Origin: Agromyces mangrovi
GTDB lineage: Bacteria > Actinomycetota > Actinomycetes > Actinomycetales > Microbacteriaceae
DNA length: 64,000 nt
Assembly (NCBI RefSeq): GCF_030296695.1
Contig: NZ_AP027737.1
Location: 1,984,001 to 2,048,000 of the forward strand
Direction: 5' to 3'
Part shown: positions 17,346-25,139 of the stretch, piece by piece
Layout: every line of letters begins with the position of its first letter
How positions within the stretch are numbered: position 1 is the first letter of the stretch
The notes under the pieces: generated by a model
The model's database searches: none
Seen by the model: only the letters and a program-made list of their open reading frames with translations
What the model was told of the DNA's origin: nothing
Position numbers and translations under genes: made by a program

Positions 17346-18766
17346 ATGACGCTGGTCGCGGGGGTCGACTCGTCGACCCAGAGCTGCAAGGTGGTGGTGA
17401 CGGATGCCTCGACGGGTCGGGTCGTCCGCACCGGCCGCGCGACGCATCCCGACGGCACCGAGGTCGACCCCGCCGCGTGGTGGGAGGCGCTGCAGGCGGC
17501 GATCGCCGACGCGGGCGGCCTCGACGACGTCGCGGCGATCTCGGTGGGCGGCCAGCAGCACGGCATGGTCGTGCTCGACGACGCCGGCCGGGTCATCCGC
17601 CCCGCCCTGCTCTGGAACGACACGCGCTCGGCGCAGGCCGCGGCCGACCTGATCGCCGAGGTCGGTGCGGACGAGTACGCGCGCCGCACCGGTCTCGTGC
17701 CGGTGGCCTCGTTCACCGCGACCAAGCTGCGCTGGCTGCGCGACGCCGAGCCCGACGCCGCGGCCCGGGTCGCCGCAGTCGCGCTGCCGCACGACTGGCT
17801 CACCTGGCGCCTGCTCGGCTACGGGCCCGAGGGCGACTCGGAGCGCGGCCCCGACCTGGGGGCGCTCGCCACCGACCGCTCCGACGCCTCGGGCACCGGC
17901 TACTGGTCGCCCGCCACCGGCGAGTACGACCGCGACCTGCTCGTGCGCGCGCTCGGCCACGATGCGATCCTGCCCCGGGTGCTGGGGCCGGCGGATGCCG
18001 CGGGCGCGACACCGACCGGCGTGCTCGTCGGCCCGGGCTGCGGTGACAACGCCGGCGCAGCGCTCGGCCTGGGCGCGCGACCCGGCGACGCGGTCGTCTC
18101 GCTCGGCACCAGCGGCACGGTGTTCGCCGTCACGTCGCATCCGATCGCCGACCCCTCGGGCACCATCGCCGGCTTCGCCGACGCGGGCGGCGCGTTCCTG
18201 CCGCTCATCGCGACGCTCAACGCCGCCCGCGTGCTCGACTCGACCGCCACCCTGCTCGGCGTCGACCACGACGAGCTCGGCCGACTCGCGCTCGCCGCGC
18301 CCGCCGGCGCCGACGGGGTCGTGCTCGTGCCCTGGTTCGAGGGCGAGCGTACGCCCGACCTGCCGACCGCGCGGGCCAGCGTGCACGGCCTCTCGATCGC
18401 GTCGACGACGCGCGAGCACCTCGCGCGGGCCGCCGTCGAGGGCATGCTGTGCGGCCTCGCCGAGGGGCTCGACGCGATCCTCGCCGCGGGCGTCGAGGCC
18501 CGGCGCGTGCTGCTCATCGGCGGCGCGGCCGCGAACCCCGCCGTGCGCGAGGTCGCCGCCACGGTGTTCGGCGTGCCGATCGACGTGCCCGAACCGGGGA
18601 GTACGTCGCCCTCGGCGCCGCCGCGCAGGCCGCGTGGGCGCTCACGGGCGAGCGCCCCGACTGGACCACCCCGGTCGCGGCATCCGCCGCCGCGGCCGGG
18701 GTCCCCGCCGTCCGCACCCGTTACCGCGAGGTCGCCGCCGGCGCCGCCACCCTCGTCCGCCCCTGA
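17346..18766 (+). CDS. xylB: Xylulokinase, C-terminal frameshift in this sequence
   Basis: FGGY kinase: N-terminal phosphate motif [10 protein letters not shown] (residues 6-15), [18 protein letters not shown], then the C-terminal [12 protein letters not shown]. It phosphorylates D-xylulose for entry to the pentose phosphate pathway. As given, the frame changes after DVPEPG; the expected tail [20 protein letters not shown] is in another frame and ends at 18766. One missing G in the run at 18596-18599 explains it; the corrected protein has 473 residues, normal for the family. It starts 17 nt after xylA. Confidence 0.92.
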
Positions 18767-18802
18767 CCCCGGGCTCGGTCCTCCGACCGCCCGTCCCCCC
18801 TC

Positions 18803-18862
18803 CCGAGTCGTCATGAAGTGTCGCTTTCCGCCTGCGGATAGCGACACTTCATGACGACTCGG
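18803..18862. repeat. Dispersed 60-bp palindrome, copy 1
   Basis: Perfect 23-nt arms at 18803-18825 and 18840-18862 (outer part CCGAGTCGTCATGAAGTGTC); the inner TCCGC-CT-GCGGA also pairs, so nearly the whole 60 bp folds. It lies between the convergent xylB and topoisomerase genes and may also terminate transcription. Related copies are at 20083 and 42685. Confidence 0.9.
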
Positions 18863-18939
18863 CGAAAGGTGCTGGGGGAGCGGGGGTGGGGTGCCGGGCG
18901 GGACTGCGGGCCGGTGAGCCTGGCCGGCGCGGCGCAGCC

Positions 18940-19899
18940 TCACCCGTCGAGCAGGCGCAGCAGCGCGGCGTCGGGGCTTCCGTTCGGCTCCAGTACCGCC
19001 CCGGCGTCGAAGCGATCGAAGATCTCGGGGTCGACGTAGCTCGCCTTGGCGATGGCGGGGGTGTTGCCGAGCACGACGGATGCCGCCTCGAGCGCCGCGC
19101 GCCGGGCCCGCTGCCTGGCGCGAGCGCTGTCGGGCGTGCCGGGGGCGGATGCAGCGGCGAGCGCCTGCGCGGCCGCCACCGTGCCGCGTAGCGTGCGGAA
19201 ATCTTTCGCCGTGGCATCCGTGCCGGTGCGCGACCGGATGTACCGGTTCACGTCCACGGCCGAGACCATGTGGCGCCCGGCCTCGTCGCGCCACGCGAAC
19301 AGCCGAGCCGTGCGCGGAGCGTCGACGAGGGAGCCGACGCACGCCGCGAGCTCGGCGTCGACGACCTCCATGCGAGCGCGCTGGCCGCCCTTCGCCCGGT
19401 ACGACAGGCCGACCGACGAGTCCGAAACCGTGGCGTGCCGCACCTGCAGGGTCGTCGCGCCGCGCGATCCGTTGGCCTCCAGGTACTCCTCCGACCCGAC
19501 GCGCAGCGCGCCCAGGTCGAGCAGGCGGAACACGGCGGCGAGCACGCGCTCGCGCGGCAGCCCGTCGAGCCGCAGGTCGCGCGTCACGCCCCCGCGGGCG
19601 GCGGGGAGCGCGGCGGCGAGCTCGCGCATGCGCGCGAACTTCTCCCGATCCTTCGCGGCTCGCCAGTCGGGGTGGTACAGGTACTGCCGCCGGCCGGCGT
19701 CGTCGACGCCGACGGCGAGGATGTGCGCGTTCGGCCGGTCGGCGATCCAGACGTCGCTCCACGCGGGCGGCACGGCGAGGGCTCGCACGCGCTCACGCTC
19801 GTCGGCGTCCATGGCGGCGCGATCCGCGCGAACGATGCGCCCGGCGGGCGTGCGGTGGTACCCGCCCGAGTACGGCGTCACCCGCCGCAGCCGCACCAT
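18940..19899 (-). CDS. DNA topoisomerase IB (poxvirus-like)
   Basis: 319 residues. The catalytic residues of the family are recognisable: Arg133 (RVGSEEY), Lys170 (SYRAKGGQ), Arg235/238 (KDFRTLRGT), His210-region and the nucleophile Tyr288 (AKASYVDPEIFDRF). It relaxes supercoils by 3'-phosphotyrosyl nicking and religation. Such genes are patchily distributed in bacteria and often look transferred; here the gene and the small ORF before it are bracketed by two copies of the same palindrome. The start at 19899 is 6 nt after that small ORF. Confidence 0.92.
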   Translation of the reverse strand: MVRLRRVTPYSGGYHRTPAGRIVRADRAAMDADERERVRALAVPPAWSDVWIADRPNAHILAVGVDDAGRRQYLYHPDWRAAKDREKFARMRELAAALPAARGGVTRDLRLDGLPRERVLAAVFRLLDLGALRVGSEEYLEANGSRGATTLQVRHATVSDSSVGLSYRAKGGQRARMEVVDAELAACVGSLVDAPRTARLFAWRDEAGRHMVSAVDVNRYIRSRTGTDATAKDFRTLRGTVAAAQALAAASAPGTPDSARARQRARRAALEAASVVLGNTPAIAKASYVDPEIFDRFDAGAVLEPNGSPDAALLRLLDG

Positions 19900-19905
19900 G
19901 CGCGG

Positions 19906-19965
19906 TCAGTGGTCGCGGAGCATCTCGATGAGCTCCTCGTTCTTCAGCTGCGGTGTGTCCGGCAT
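19906..19965 (-). CDS. 19-residue small ORF upstream of topoisomerase IB
   Basis: Encodes MPDTPQLKNEELIEMLRDH. GGAGGAGG lies 7 nt before its ATG, a stronger ribosome site than that of the topoisomerase gene, which begins 6 nt after its stop. The sequence resembles the end of Rho-N/SAP-like modules (DELIEALRNH type). It could be a translational leader for the topoisomerase, a functional micropeptide, or a remnant of a larger gene; sequence alone does not decide. Confidence 0.5.
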   Translation of the reverse strand: MPDTPQLKNEELIEMLRDH

Positions 19966-20082
19966 CGGATGCCTCCTCCCCACGCGCGGCCGCACCCCAC
20001 GTGCGCCGCGGCGACCACGCTACGCGCGACGCCCCACCCGACCGAGGGGCTTGACAGCCCCGCCGCACACCCCTGAGCACTC

Positions 20083-20142
20083 CCGAGTCGTCATGAAGTG
20101 TCGCTTTCACCCTGCGGATAGCGACAGTTCATGACGACTCGG
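20083..20142. repeat. Dispersed 60-bp palindrome, copy 2
   Basis: Same outer arms as copy 1 with one arm mismatch (AAGTGT on the left, ACAGTT on the right) and a changed loop (TTCACCCTGCGGAT). Located upstream of the topoisomerase small ORF. The rest of 19966-20200 shows no gene. Confidence 0.9.
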
Positions 20143-20218
20143 CGAGGGGTCGGGATTCGCGCGGATTGCGTTCCGCATCGGCTCCCGCGGCGACACCGCG
20201 TGCCCCTACGATGAGCGC

Positions 20219-20863
20219 ATGACGCAGCCGACCACGCGGGACGACCTCCTCGCCCAGTCCGAACTGCGCCTCTGGGAGCTGCTGCACCACATCGACACGA
20301 TGAGCGCGTACCAGCGGCGCCACCCCCTCCCCGGCGAGGGCCGTGACCGCACGGTCACCGACGTGCTGGCGCACCTGCGCGCCTGGCACGCGCTGTTCGT
20401 GGGCTGGCTCGAGACGGATGCCTCGGGGCGCACGCCCGCCTTCCCCGCCGACGGGTACACCTGGGCCGAGCTCGACGAGCTGAACGTCGAGCTGCGCGAA
20501 CGGTTCCGGCTCGACGACCTCGACGCCGCGATCGAGGCGCTGCACGCCAGCCACGCGGCCGCCGAGTCGGCGCTCGCGGGCCTCGACGACGAGGTGCTCG
20601 CCGACCCCGCGCGGTACCCGTGGCTGCAGGGGCATCCGCTCATCGGCACCGCCCACGAGTGCCTCGGCGGCCACTACGCCTGGGCGCGGGAGGAGCTGCG
20701 CTCGCGCTACGACGGCTCGGCCGGCACCCTCGTCGGCGACACCGATGCCGGACCGTTCGTGGGCCAGGAGGGCGAGCCCGCCGCCGACGCGCCCGACGGC
20801 CTGCCCGCCGACGCGGCCGAACCCGAGCCCGTCGAGCCCGGGGCATCCGTCACCGAGGCCTGA
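20219..20863 (+). CDS. ClbS/DfsB family four-helix-bundle protein
   Basis: 214 residues. DinB-like helical bundle with TVTDVLAHLRAWHALFVGWL (about 43-62) and a conserved PWLQGHPLIGTAHECLGGHYAWAREEL block; an acidic Pro-rich tail follows. Relatives include ClbS, the colibactin self-resistance cyclopropane hydrolase, but most homologues have no known role. The start is leaderless: TACGAT (20207-20212) is 6 nt before the ATG. Confidence 0.82.
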   Translation: MTQPTTRDDLLAQSELRLWELLHHIDTMSAYQRRHPLPGEGRDRTVTDVLAHLRAWHALFVGWLETDASGRTPAFPADGYTWAELDELNVELRERFRLDDLDAAIEALHASHAAAESALAGLDDEVLADPARYPWLQGHPLIGTAHECLGGHYAWAREELRSRYDGSAGTLVGDTDAGPFVGQEGEPAADAPDGLPADAAEPEPVEPGASVTEA

Positions 20864-20948
20864 GTCCGCGCGAGCGCGCGCCTACACCTCCCCCGAACGG
20901 GGGTCAATCCCCTTACCGCGCCCGGCCGCCGCGCCTACCGTGACGAGC

Positions 20949-21113
20949 ATGAACATTCTCCTCATCATCGTCGGGATCATCGCGATCGTCCTCCTGCTCA
21001 CGGGCGGACTGGTCGAGTCGCTGCAGTTCCTGCTGTGGGTCGGCATCGTGCTCGCGGTGATCGCACTGATCGTCTGGCTCGTCAGGTCCCTGGGGGGACG
21101 CAACACCGTCTGA
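20949..21113 (+). CDS. 54-residue two-helix membrane protein of unknown function
   Basis: Almost entirely two hydrophobic helices (about 3-20 and 27-46) followed by a short basic tail, RSLGGRNTV. I do not recognise a family. TACCGT (20936-20941) lies 7 nt before the ATG, so a leaderless transcript is likely; a terminator follows at 21149. The gene is too short for homology-free function calls. Confidence 0.65.
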   Translation: MNILLIIVGIIAIVLLLTGGLVESLQFLLWVGIVLAVIALIVWLVRSLGGRNTV

Positions 21114-21148
21114 CGACACCAGCACGGCGCCCGCAACGCGGGCGAGCG

Positions 21149-21180
21149 AGGGGCGGCCCACTGGGGAAGGCCGCCCTTCG
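21149..21180. terminator. Bidirectional terminator hairpin
   Basis: GGGCGGCC (21151-21158) pairs with GGCCGCCC (21169-21176), extended by A/T pairs and followed by TTCGTCGT. It lies between convergent genes ending at 21113 and 21203. Confidence 0.75.
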
Positions 21181-21202
21181 TCGTGTCCGCACGACGTTCG
21201 GA

Positions 21203-21523
21203 CTACTCCCCGAAGGGCTCGTCCTCGGCGGGCTCGGGCACGAGCTGCAGGCCGTTGGTGCTGTTCGCGGTGACCATGAGCTGCTCGAGCCAGACGCGGT
21301 TCAGCACGGGCCGCCGCGAGCCGTCGAAGACGAACTGCAGCGGGATCGACTCGTGGATCCAGATCGTCGAACGACCGCCGCCGTTCTCGGTGCCGTGGTC
21401 CCACGACATGGTGAAGCTCTCGGAGCGACGGAGCTTGTTGGTGATGGCCACCTTGAGGTGCGCCAGGGTGCGGTCGTCGATCGTGATCTCGCGAGTCGTC
21501 GCACCGTAGATGAGCTTGCCCAT
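21203..21523 (-). CDS. DUF7882-like protein typical of Microbacteriaceae
   Basis: 106 residues beginning MGKLIYGATTREITIDDRTL, with a conserved core SFTMSWDHGTENGGGRSTIW and the tail NSTNGLQLVPEPAEDEPFGE. Proteins of this type recur in Microbacteriaceae and have at times been named ATP-dependent DNA ligase, although no ligase motif is present. Function unknown. Leaderless start: TAGCAT (21530-21535) is 6 nt before the ATG. Confidence 0.75.
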   Translation of the reverse strand: MGKLIYGATTREITIDDRTLAHLKVAITNKLRRSESFTMSWDHGTENGGGRSTIWIHESIPLQFVFDGSRRPVLNRVWLEQLMVTANSTNGLQLVPEPAEDEPFGE

Positions 21524-21658
21524 GGAGGAATGCTAATCCCCCGGGGGTACCGGAATACCACCGCTTCGCGCACGAGGGCCAGCACTGAAGACGGATGCCT
21601 CGCGCGCGAGGATGCTCGGCCTCGTGGCGCAACGGAGCGCCGGAAACGGAGCAGGAGC

Positions 21659-22075
21659 ATGTTGACCCGGACGATGCGGAACCTGGGGGTCGGAATCGGC
21701 CTCGGAGCCGCGATGGTACTGGGGTCGGGGGCGGCTGCATTCGCCTTCGACTGCATCAACGACAGCAGGTCGGAACAGGGCAACGCCAAGGCGGGCGCCA
21801 ACTCGAAGGTGTGGTTCACGGCGAGCGTCGAGGACTTCCTCGCGTTCGAGCTCGGACTCCCGTCGGACGTCGTGGACTGCACGATGGAGGAGTGGCTCTC
21901 GCAGGGCTACCCGGCCACCGTCACCATCATGGCCGGCGGCGCACGCGGGCAGGACGGCGTGATCGCCGGCAAGAACCCGAACCAGAAGGTCGTCACCGAC
22001 GGCCGCGGCATCGAGCACCTCGAGGCCGCGTACATCCCGGTGATCGAGCCGATCATCGTGGGCTGCTCGCTCTGA
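21659..22075 (+). CDS. Secreted hypothetical protein
   Basis: 138 residues. A basic N-terminus and hydrophobic stretch (about 8-29) end at GAAAFAFDC, a plausible signal peptidase I site. The mature part has three Cys (DCIND, VVDCTM, VGCSL) and reads KAGANSKVWFTASVEDFLAF in its middle. I recognise no family; the size suggests a single small secreted domain. ATG at 21659 is supported by ACGGAG 7 nt upstream; an ATG at 21674 is also in frame. Confidence 0.68.
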   Translation: MLTRTMRNLGVGIGLGAAMVLGSGAAAFAFDCINDSRSEQGNAKAGANSKVWFTASVEDFLAFELGLPSDVVDCTMEEWLSQGYPATVTIMAGGARGQDGVIAGKNPNQKVVTDGRGIEHLEAAYIPVIEPIIVGCSL

Positions 22076-22094
22076 GCAGCGCCGCAACCCGAAC

Positions 22095-22130
22095 GGTGCG
22101 CCGCGCGGCCATGTCGTGCGGCGCACCTCC
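22095..22130 (+). terminator. Terminator hairpin
   Basis: Perfect 10-bp stem GGTGCGCCGC / GCGGCGCACC (22095-22104, 22118-22127) with a 13-nt loop, 20 nt after the secreted-protein stop. The T tail is weak. Confidence 0.65.
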
Positions 22131-22189
22131 ATGCCCGGGCGGTGCACAGTCGCGAGACGAGCGACGCGCACACGCATAGACTGGCCGCC

Positions 22190-23209
22190 ATGTCGAGACG
22201 GCTGGCCGATGTCGCCCGCAAGGTCGGGGTCAGCGAGGCGACGGTCAGTCGCGTGCTGAACGACAAGCCGGGGGTGTCGGATGCCACGAGGCAGGCCGTG
22301 CTCACCGCCCTCGACGTGCTCGGCTACGAGCGCCCCACGAAGCTGCGCGGCGAACGGGCCCGCCTGGTGGGCCTCGTCATGCCGGAGCTGCAGAACCCGA
22401 TCTTCCCGGCGCTCGCCGAGGTGCTGAGCGGCGGCCTCGCGCAGAACGGCTACACGCCCGTGCTCTGCACGCAGACCGCGGGCGGCATCAGCGAGGCCGA
22501 CTACGTCGAGCTGCTGCTGCACCAGCAGGTCTCGGGCGTGATCTTCGCGGGCGGTGCCTATGCGCAGGACGAGGCGAACCGCGACCACTACGAGCGGCTG
22601 CGCGAGCTGCGACTGCCGACGGTGCTGGTGAACGCCCCGGTCGACGGCATGGGCTTCGCGACCGTCTCGTGCGACGACGCCGAGTCGATGGAGCAGGCGT
22701 TCGGCCACCTGGTGCAGCTCGGGCACGAGCGCATCGGCATCCTGCTCGGGCCGCTCGACCACATTCCGAGCCGGCGCAAGCTCCAGGCGGCCGAGCGCAT
22801 GGCGCGTCGGCACGGCATCGAGCTCGGCCCCGATCGGGTGGCGCACGCGCTCTACTCGCTCGAGTCGGGCCAGACGGCGGCGACGAAGCTGCTGCAGGCG
22901 GGCGTCACGGGAATCGTCTGCGCGAGCGACCCGATGGCGCTCGGCGCGGTGCGCGCGGTGCGTCGTGCGGGCCTGCGCGTGCCCGAGGACGTCTCGGTGA
23001 TCGGCTACGACGACTCGGCGCTGATGAACTGCACCGAGCCGCCGCTCACGACGGTGCGCCAGCCGATCGAGTCGATGGGGCGCATGATCATCGAGCTGCT
23101 GATGCGCCAGATGTCGACCGATCGCGAGATCGCCGACGAGCTCTTCTTCGCGCCCGAGCTCGTGGTGCGCCGGTCGACGGCGCCGCCCGCGTCGCACGTC
23201 CCGGCCTGA
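22190..23209 (+). CDS. LacI family regulator, probably of the alpha-glucoside genes
   Basis: 339 residues. LacI HTH at residues 4-26 (LADVARKVGVSEATVSRVLN), hinge, then a periplasmic-binding-like effector domain (about 60-335). Leaderless: TAGACT (22177-22182) is 7 nt before the ATG. It directly precedes the GH13-ABC operon on the same strand; the intergenic region has LacI-type palindromes with central CG, so it probably represses that operon until an alpha-glucoside binds. Confidence 0.9.
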   Translation: MSRRLADVARKVGVSEATVSRVLNDKPGVSDATRQAVLTALDVLGYERPTKLRGERARLVGLVMPELQNPIFPALAEVLSGGLAQNGYTPVLCTQTAGGISEADYVELLLHQQVSGVIFAGGAYAQDEANRDHYERLRELRLPTVLVNAPVDGMGFATVSCDDAESMEQAFGHLVQLGHERIGILLGPLDHIPSRRKLQAAERMARRHGIELGPDRVAHALYSLESGQTAATKLLQAGVTGIVCASDPMALGAVRAVRRAGLRVPEDVSVIGYDDSALMNCTEPPLTTVRQPIESMGRMIIELLMRQMSTDREIADELFFAPELVVRRSTAPPASHVPA

Positions 23210-23245
23210 CGGATCCCGCCCGTCACGGGCATCGAAGCGCAAGAA

Positions 23246-23297
23246 ATTTACGTAAATCAACGCAAGTTGCTTACGCGCAGTTTCAAAGTTGCGCAAC
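23246..23297. promoter_or_regulatory. LacI-type operators upstream of the GH13-ABC operon
   Basis: Three palindromes within 52 bp: ATTTACGTAAAT (23246-23257, perfect), GCAA-G-TTGC (23262-23270) and GTTGCGCAAC (23288-23297, perfect). The first and third have the central CG usual for LacI-family sites and are 41 bp apart centre to centre. Confidence 0.65.
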
Positions 23298-23390
23298 CTT
23301 GTTGCTATCCGTACGTTCGGTGCCACGACGCCGGCGTCACTCGGAATCCGAGGCCCGGCACCGCCCGCCCGGACCGAGGAGCACAGCAGC

Positions 23391-25088
23391 GTGACGATGC
23401 CCGCAGTCGAGACCGCACCCGACGCGCCGCAGCCCCACGGCGACGACCTCTGGTGGCGCAGCGCCGTCATCTACCAGGTCTACGTGCGCAGCTTCGCCGA
23501 CGCGAACGGCGACGGCACGGGCGACCTCGCCGGGGTGCGCGAGCGGCTGCCGTACCTCGCGGCCCTCGGCGTCGACGCGATCTGGTTCACGCCGTGGTAC
23601 CCGTCGCCGCTCGCCGACGGCGGCTACGACGTGGCCGACTACCGCGACATCCACCCGGCCTTCGGCTCCCTGCGCGACGCCGAGCTGCTCATCGCCGACG
23701 CGCTCCGCCTCGGCATCCGCACCATCGTCGACATCGTGCCGAACCACGTCTCGAGCGAGCACCCGTGGTTCCGCGAAGCGCTCGCCGCGGGCCCCGGCGC
23801 TCCCGAGCGCGAGCGCTTCTGGTTCCACCCCGGCAAGGGCGAGGGCGGCGCCGAGATGCCCACCGGCTGGGTCTCGAACTTCCAGGGCGAGACCTGGACC
23901 CGCACGACGAACCCCGACGGCACGCCGGGGGAGTGGTACCTGCACCTGTTCACCCCCGAGCAGCCCGACCTCAACTGGAACCACCCCGACGTGCGCCGCG
24001 AGCACGAGGACATCCTGCGCTTCTGGTTCGACCGCGGCGTCGCGGGCGTGCGCATCGACTCGGCGGGCCTGCTCATCAAGGACCCGACCCTGCCCGAGGT
24101 GCCCGAGCGCCCCGCGCCCGGCCAGCACCCCACGGAGGACCGCGACGAGGTGCACGAGGTGTACCGCACCTGGCGCCGCATCGCCGACTCGTACGACGGC
24201 GCCCGCGTGCTCGTCGGCGAGGTCTGGGTGCCCGACGCCAAGCGGTTCGCCGACTACCTGCGCCCCGACGAGATGCACACCGCCTTCAACTTCGACTTCA
24301 TGTCGCGGGCGTGGGATGCCACGGAGCTCCGCACCTCCATCGACCTGATGCTCGACGCGCACGCGCCCGTCGGCGCCCCGAGCACGTGGGTGCTCTCGAA
24401 CCACGACGTCACCCGCCCGGTCACCCGCTACGGTCGCGAGGACTCGACCTTCGCCTTCGCGAAGAAGCGCTTCGGTACGCCCACCGACCTCGAGCTCGGC
24501 ACCCGCCGCGCCCGCGCCGCAGCGCTCCTGACCGCAGCCCTCCCCGGGAGCCTGTACATCTACCAGGGCGACGAGCTCGGCCTGCCCGAGGTCGAGCTGC
24601 CCCGCGAGCTGCTGCAGGACCCGATGCACTTCCGCTCCGACGGGGTCGACCCGGGGCGCGACGGATGCCGCGTGCCGATGCCCTGGTCGGGCGACGCGTC
24701 GCCCTTCGGGTTCGCGCCCGACGGGGCATCCGCCGACCCCTGGCTGCCGCAGCCCGCCGACTGGGCCGCCCGCACGGTCGAGGCGCAGGAGGCCGACCCG
24801 GGCTCGATGCTGCACCTGTACCGGGAGGCGCTGCGCATTCGCCGCGCGGAGCCGTCCCTCGGCGACGGTCGCCTGCGCTGGCTCGACGCCGCCCCCGGCG
24901 TGCTCGCGTTCGCCCGCCGCGACGTCGTGAACGTCACCAACCTCTCCGACGCGCCGGTCGACCTGCCGGCGCACGACGAGCTCCTCCTGGCCAGCGCCCC
25001 GCTCGTGGGCGACCGGCTCCCACCAGACTCCACGGCCTGGCTGCGCGTGCGGCCCGAGTCGTCGAGGTCGCGGCCCGATGCGCCGTGA
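23391..25088 (+). CDS. GH13 alpha-glucosidase / oligo-1,6-glucosidase-like enzyme
   Basis: 565 residues, no signal peptide, so intracellular. The (beta/alpha)8 barrel has the catalytic triad Asp223 (GVRIDSA), Glu277 (VGEVW) and Asp339 (LSNHDVT), with VDIVPNH at about 113-119. Similar actinobacterial enzymes release glucose from imported maltose or isomaltose-type oligosaccharides. GTG at 23391 is chosen because GAGGAG (23376-23381) is 9 nt upstream; an in-frame ATG is at 23397. First gene of an operon with the ABC importer. Confidence 0.9.
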   Translation: MTMPAVETAPDAPQPHGDDLWWRSAVIYQVYVRSFADANGDGTGDLAGVRERLPYLAALGVDAIWFTPWYPSPLADGGYDVADYRDIHPAFGSLRDAELLIADALRLGIRTIVDIVPNHVSSEHPWFREALAAGPGAPERERFWFHPGKGEGGAEMPTGWVSNFQGETWTRTTNPDGTPGEWYLHLFTPEQPDLNWNHPDVRREHEDILRFWFDRGVAGVRIDSAGLLIKDPTLPEVPERPAPGQHPTEDRDEVHEVYRTWRRIADSYDGARVLVGEVWVPDAKRFADYLRPDEMHTAFNFDFMSRAWDATELRTSIDLMLDAHAPVGAPSTWVLSNHDVTRPVTRYGREDSTFAFAKKRFGTPTDLELGTRRARAAALLTAALPGSLYIYQGDELGLPEVELPRELLQDPMHFRSDGVDPGRDGCRVPMPWSGDASPFGFAPDGASADPWLPQPADWAARTVEAQEADPGSMLHLYREALRIRRAEPSLGDGRLRWLDAAPGVLAFARRDVVNVTNLSDAPVDLPAHDELLLASAPLVGDRLPPDSTAWLRVRPESSRSRPDAP

Positions 25089-25139
25089 CGCACCCCATCC
25101 GCACCACCTGACGAGAACACAGCACCGAAAGGACCGACA

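Noticed and set aside
10152..18766. Programmed -1/+1 frameshifting at G runs
   Set aside because: Affects unrelated families with no stimulatory structure or conserved slippery heptamer, and always the same one-base deficit; a sequencing deficit is simpler.
18803..20142. Palindromic repeats considered as CRISPR or IS ends
   Set aside because: Only three copies, widely and irregularly spaced, with no spacers between them and no cas genes; no transposase gene or target duplication was found.
21203..21523. ATP-dependent DNA ligase, a name sometimes given to such proteins
   Set aside because: 106 residues with no KxDG nucleotidyltransferase motif; treated as a family of unknown function.
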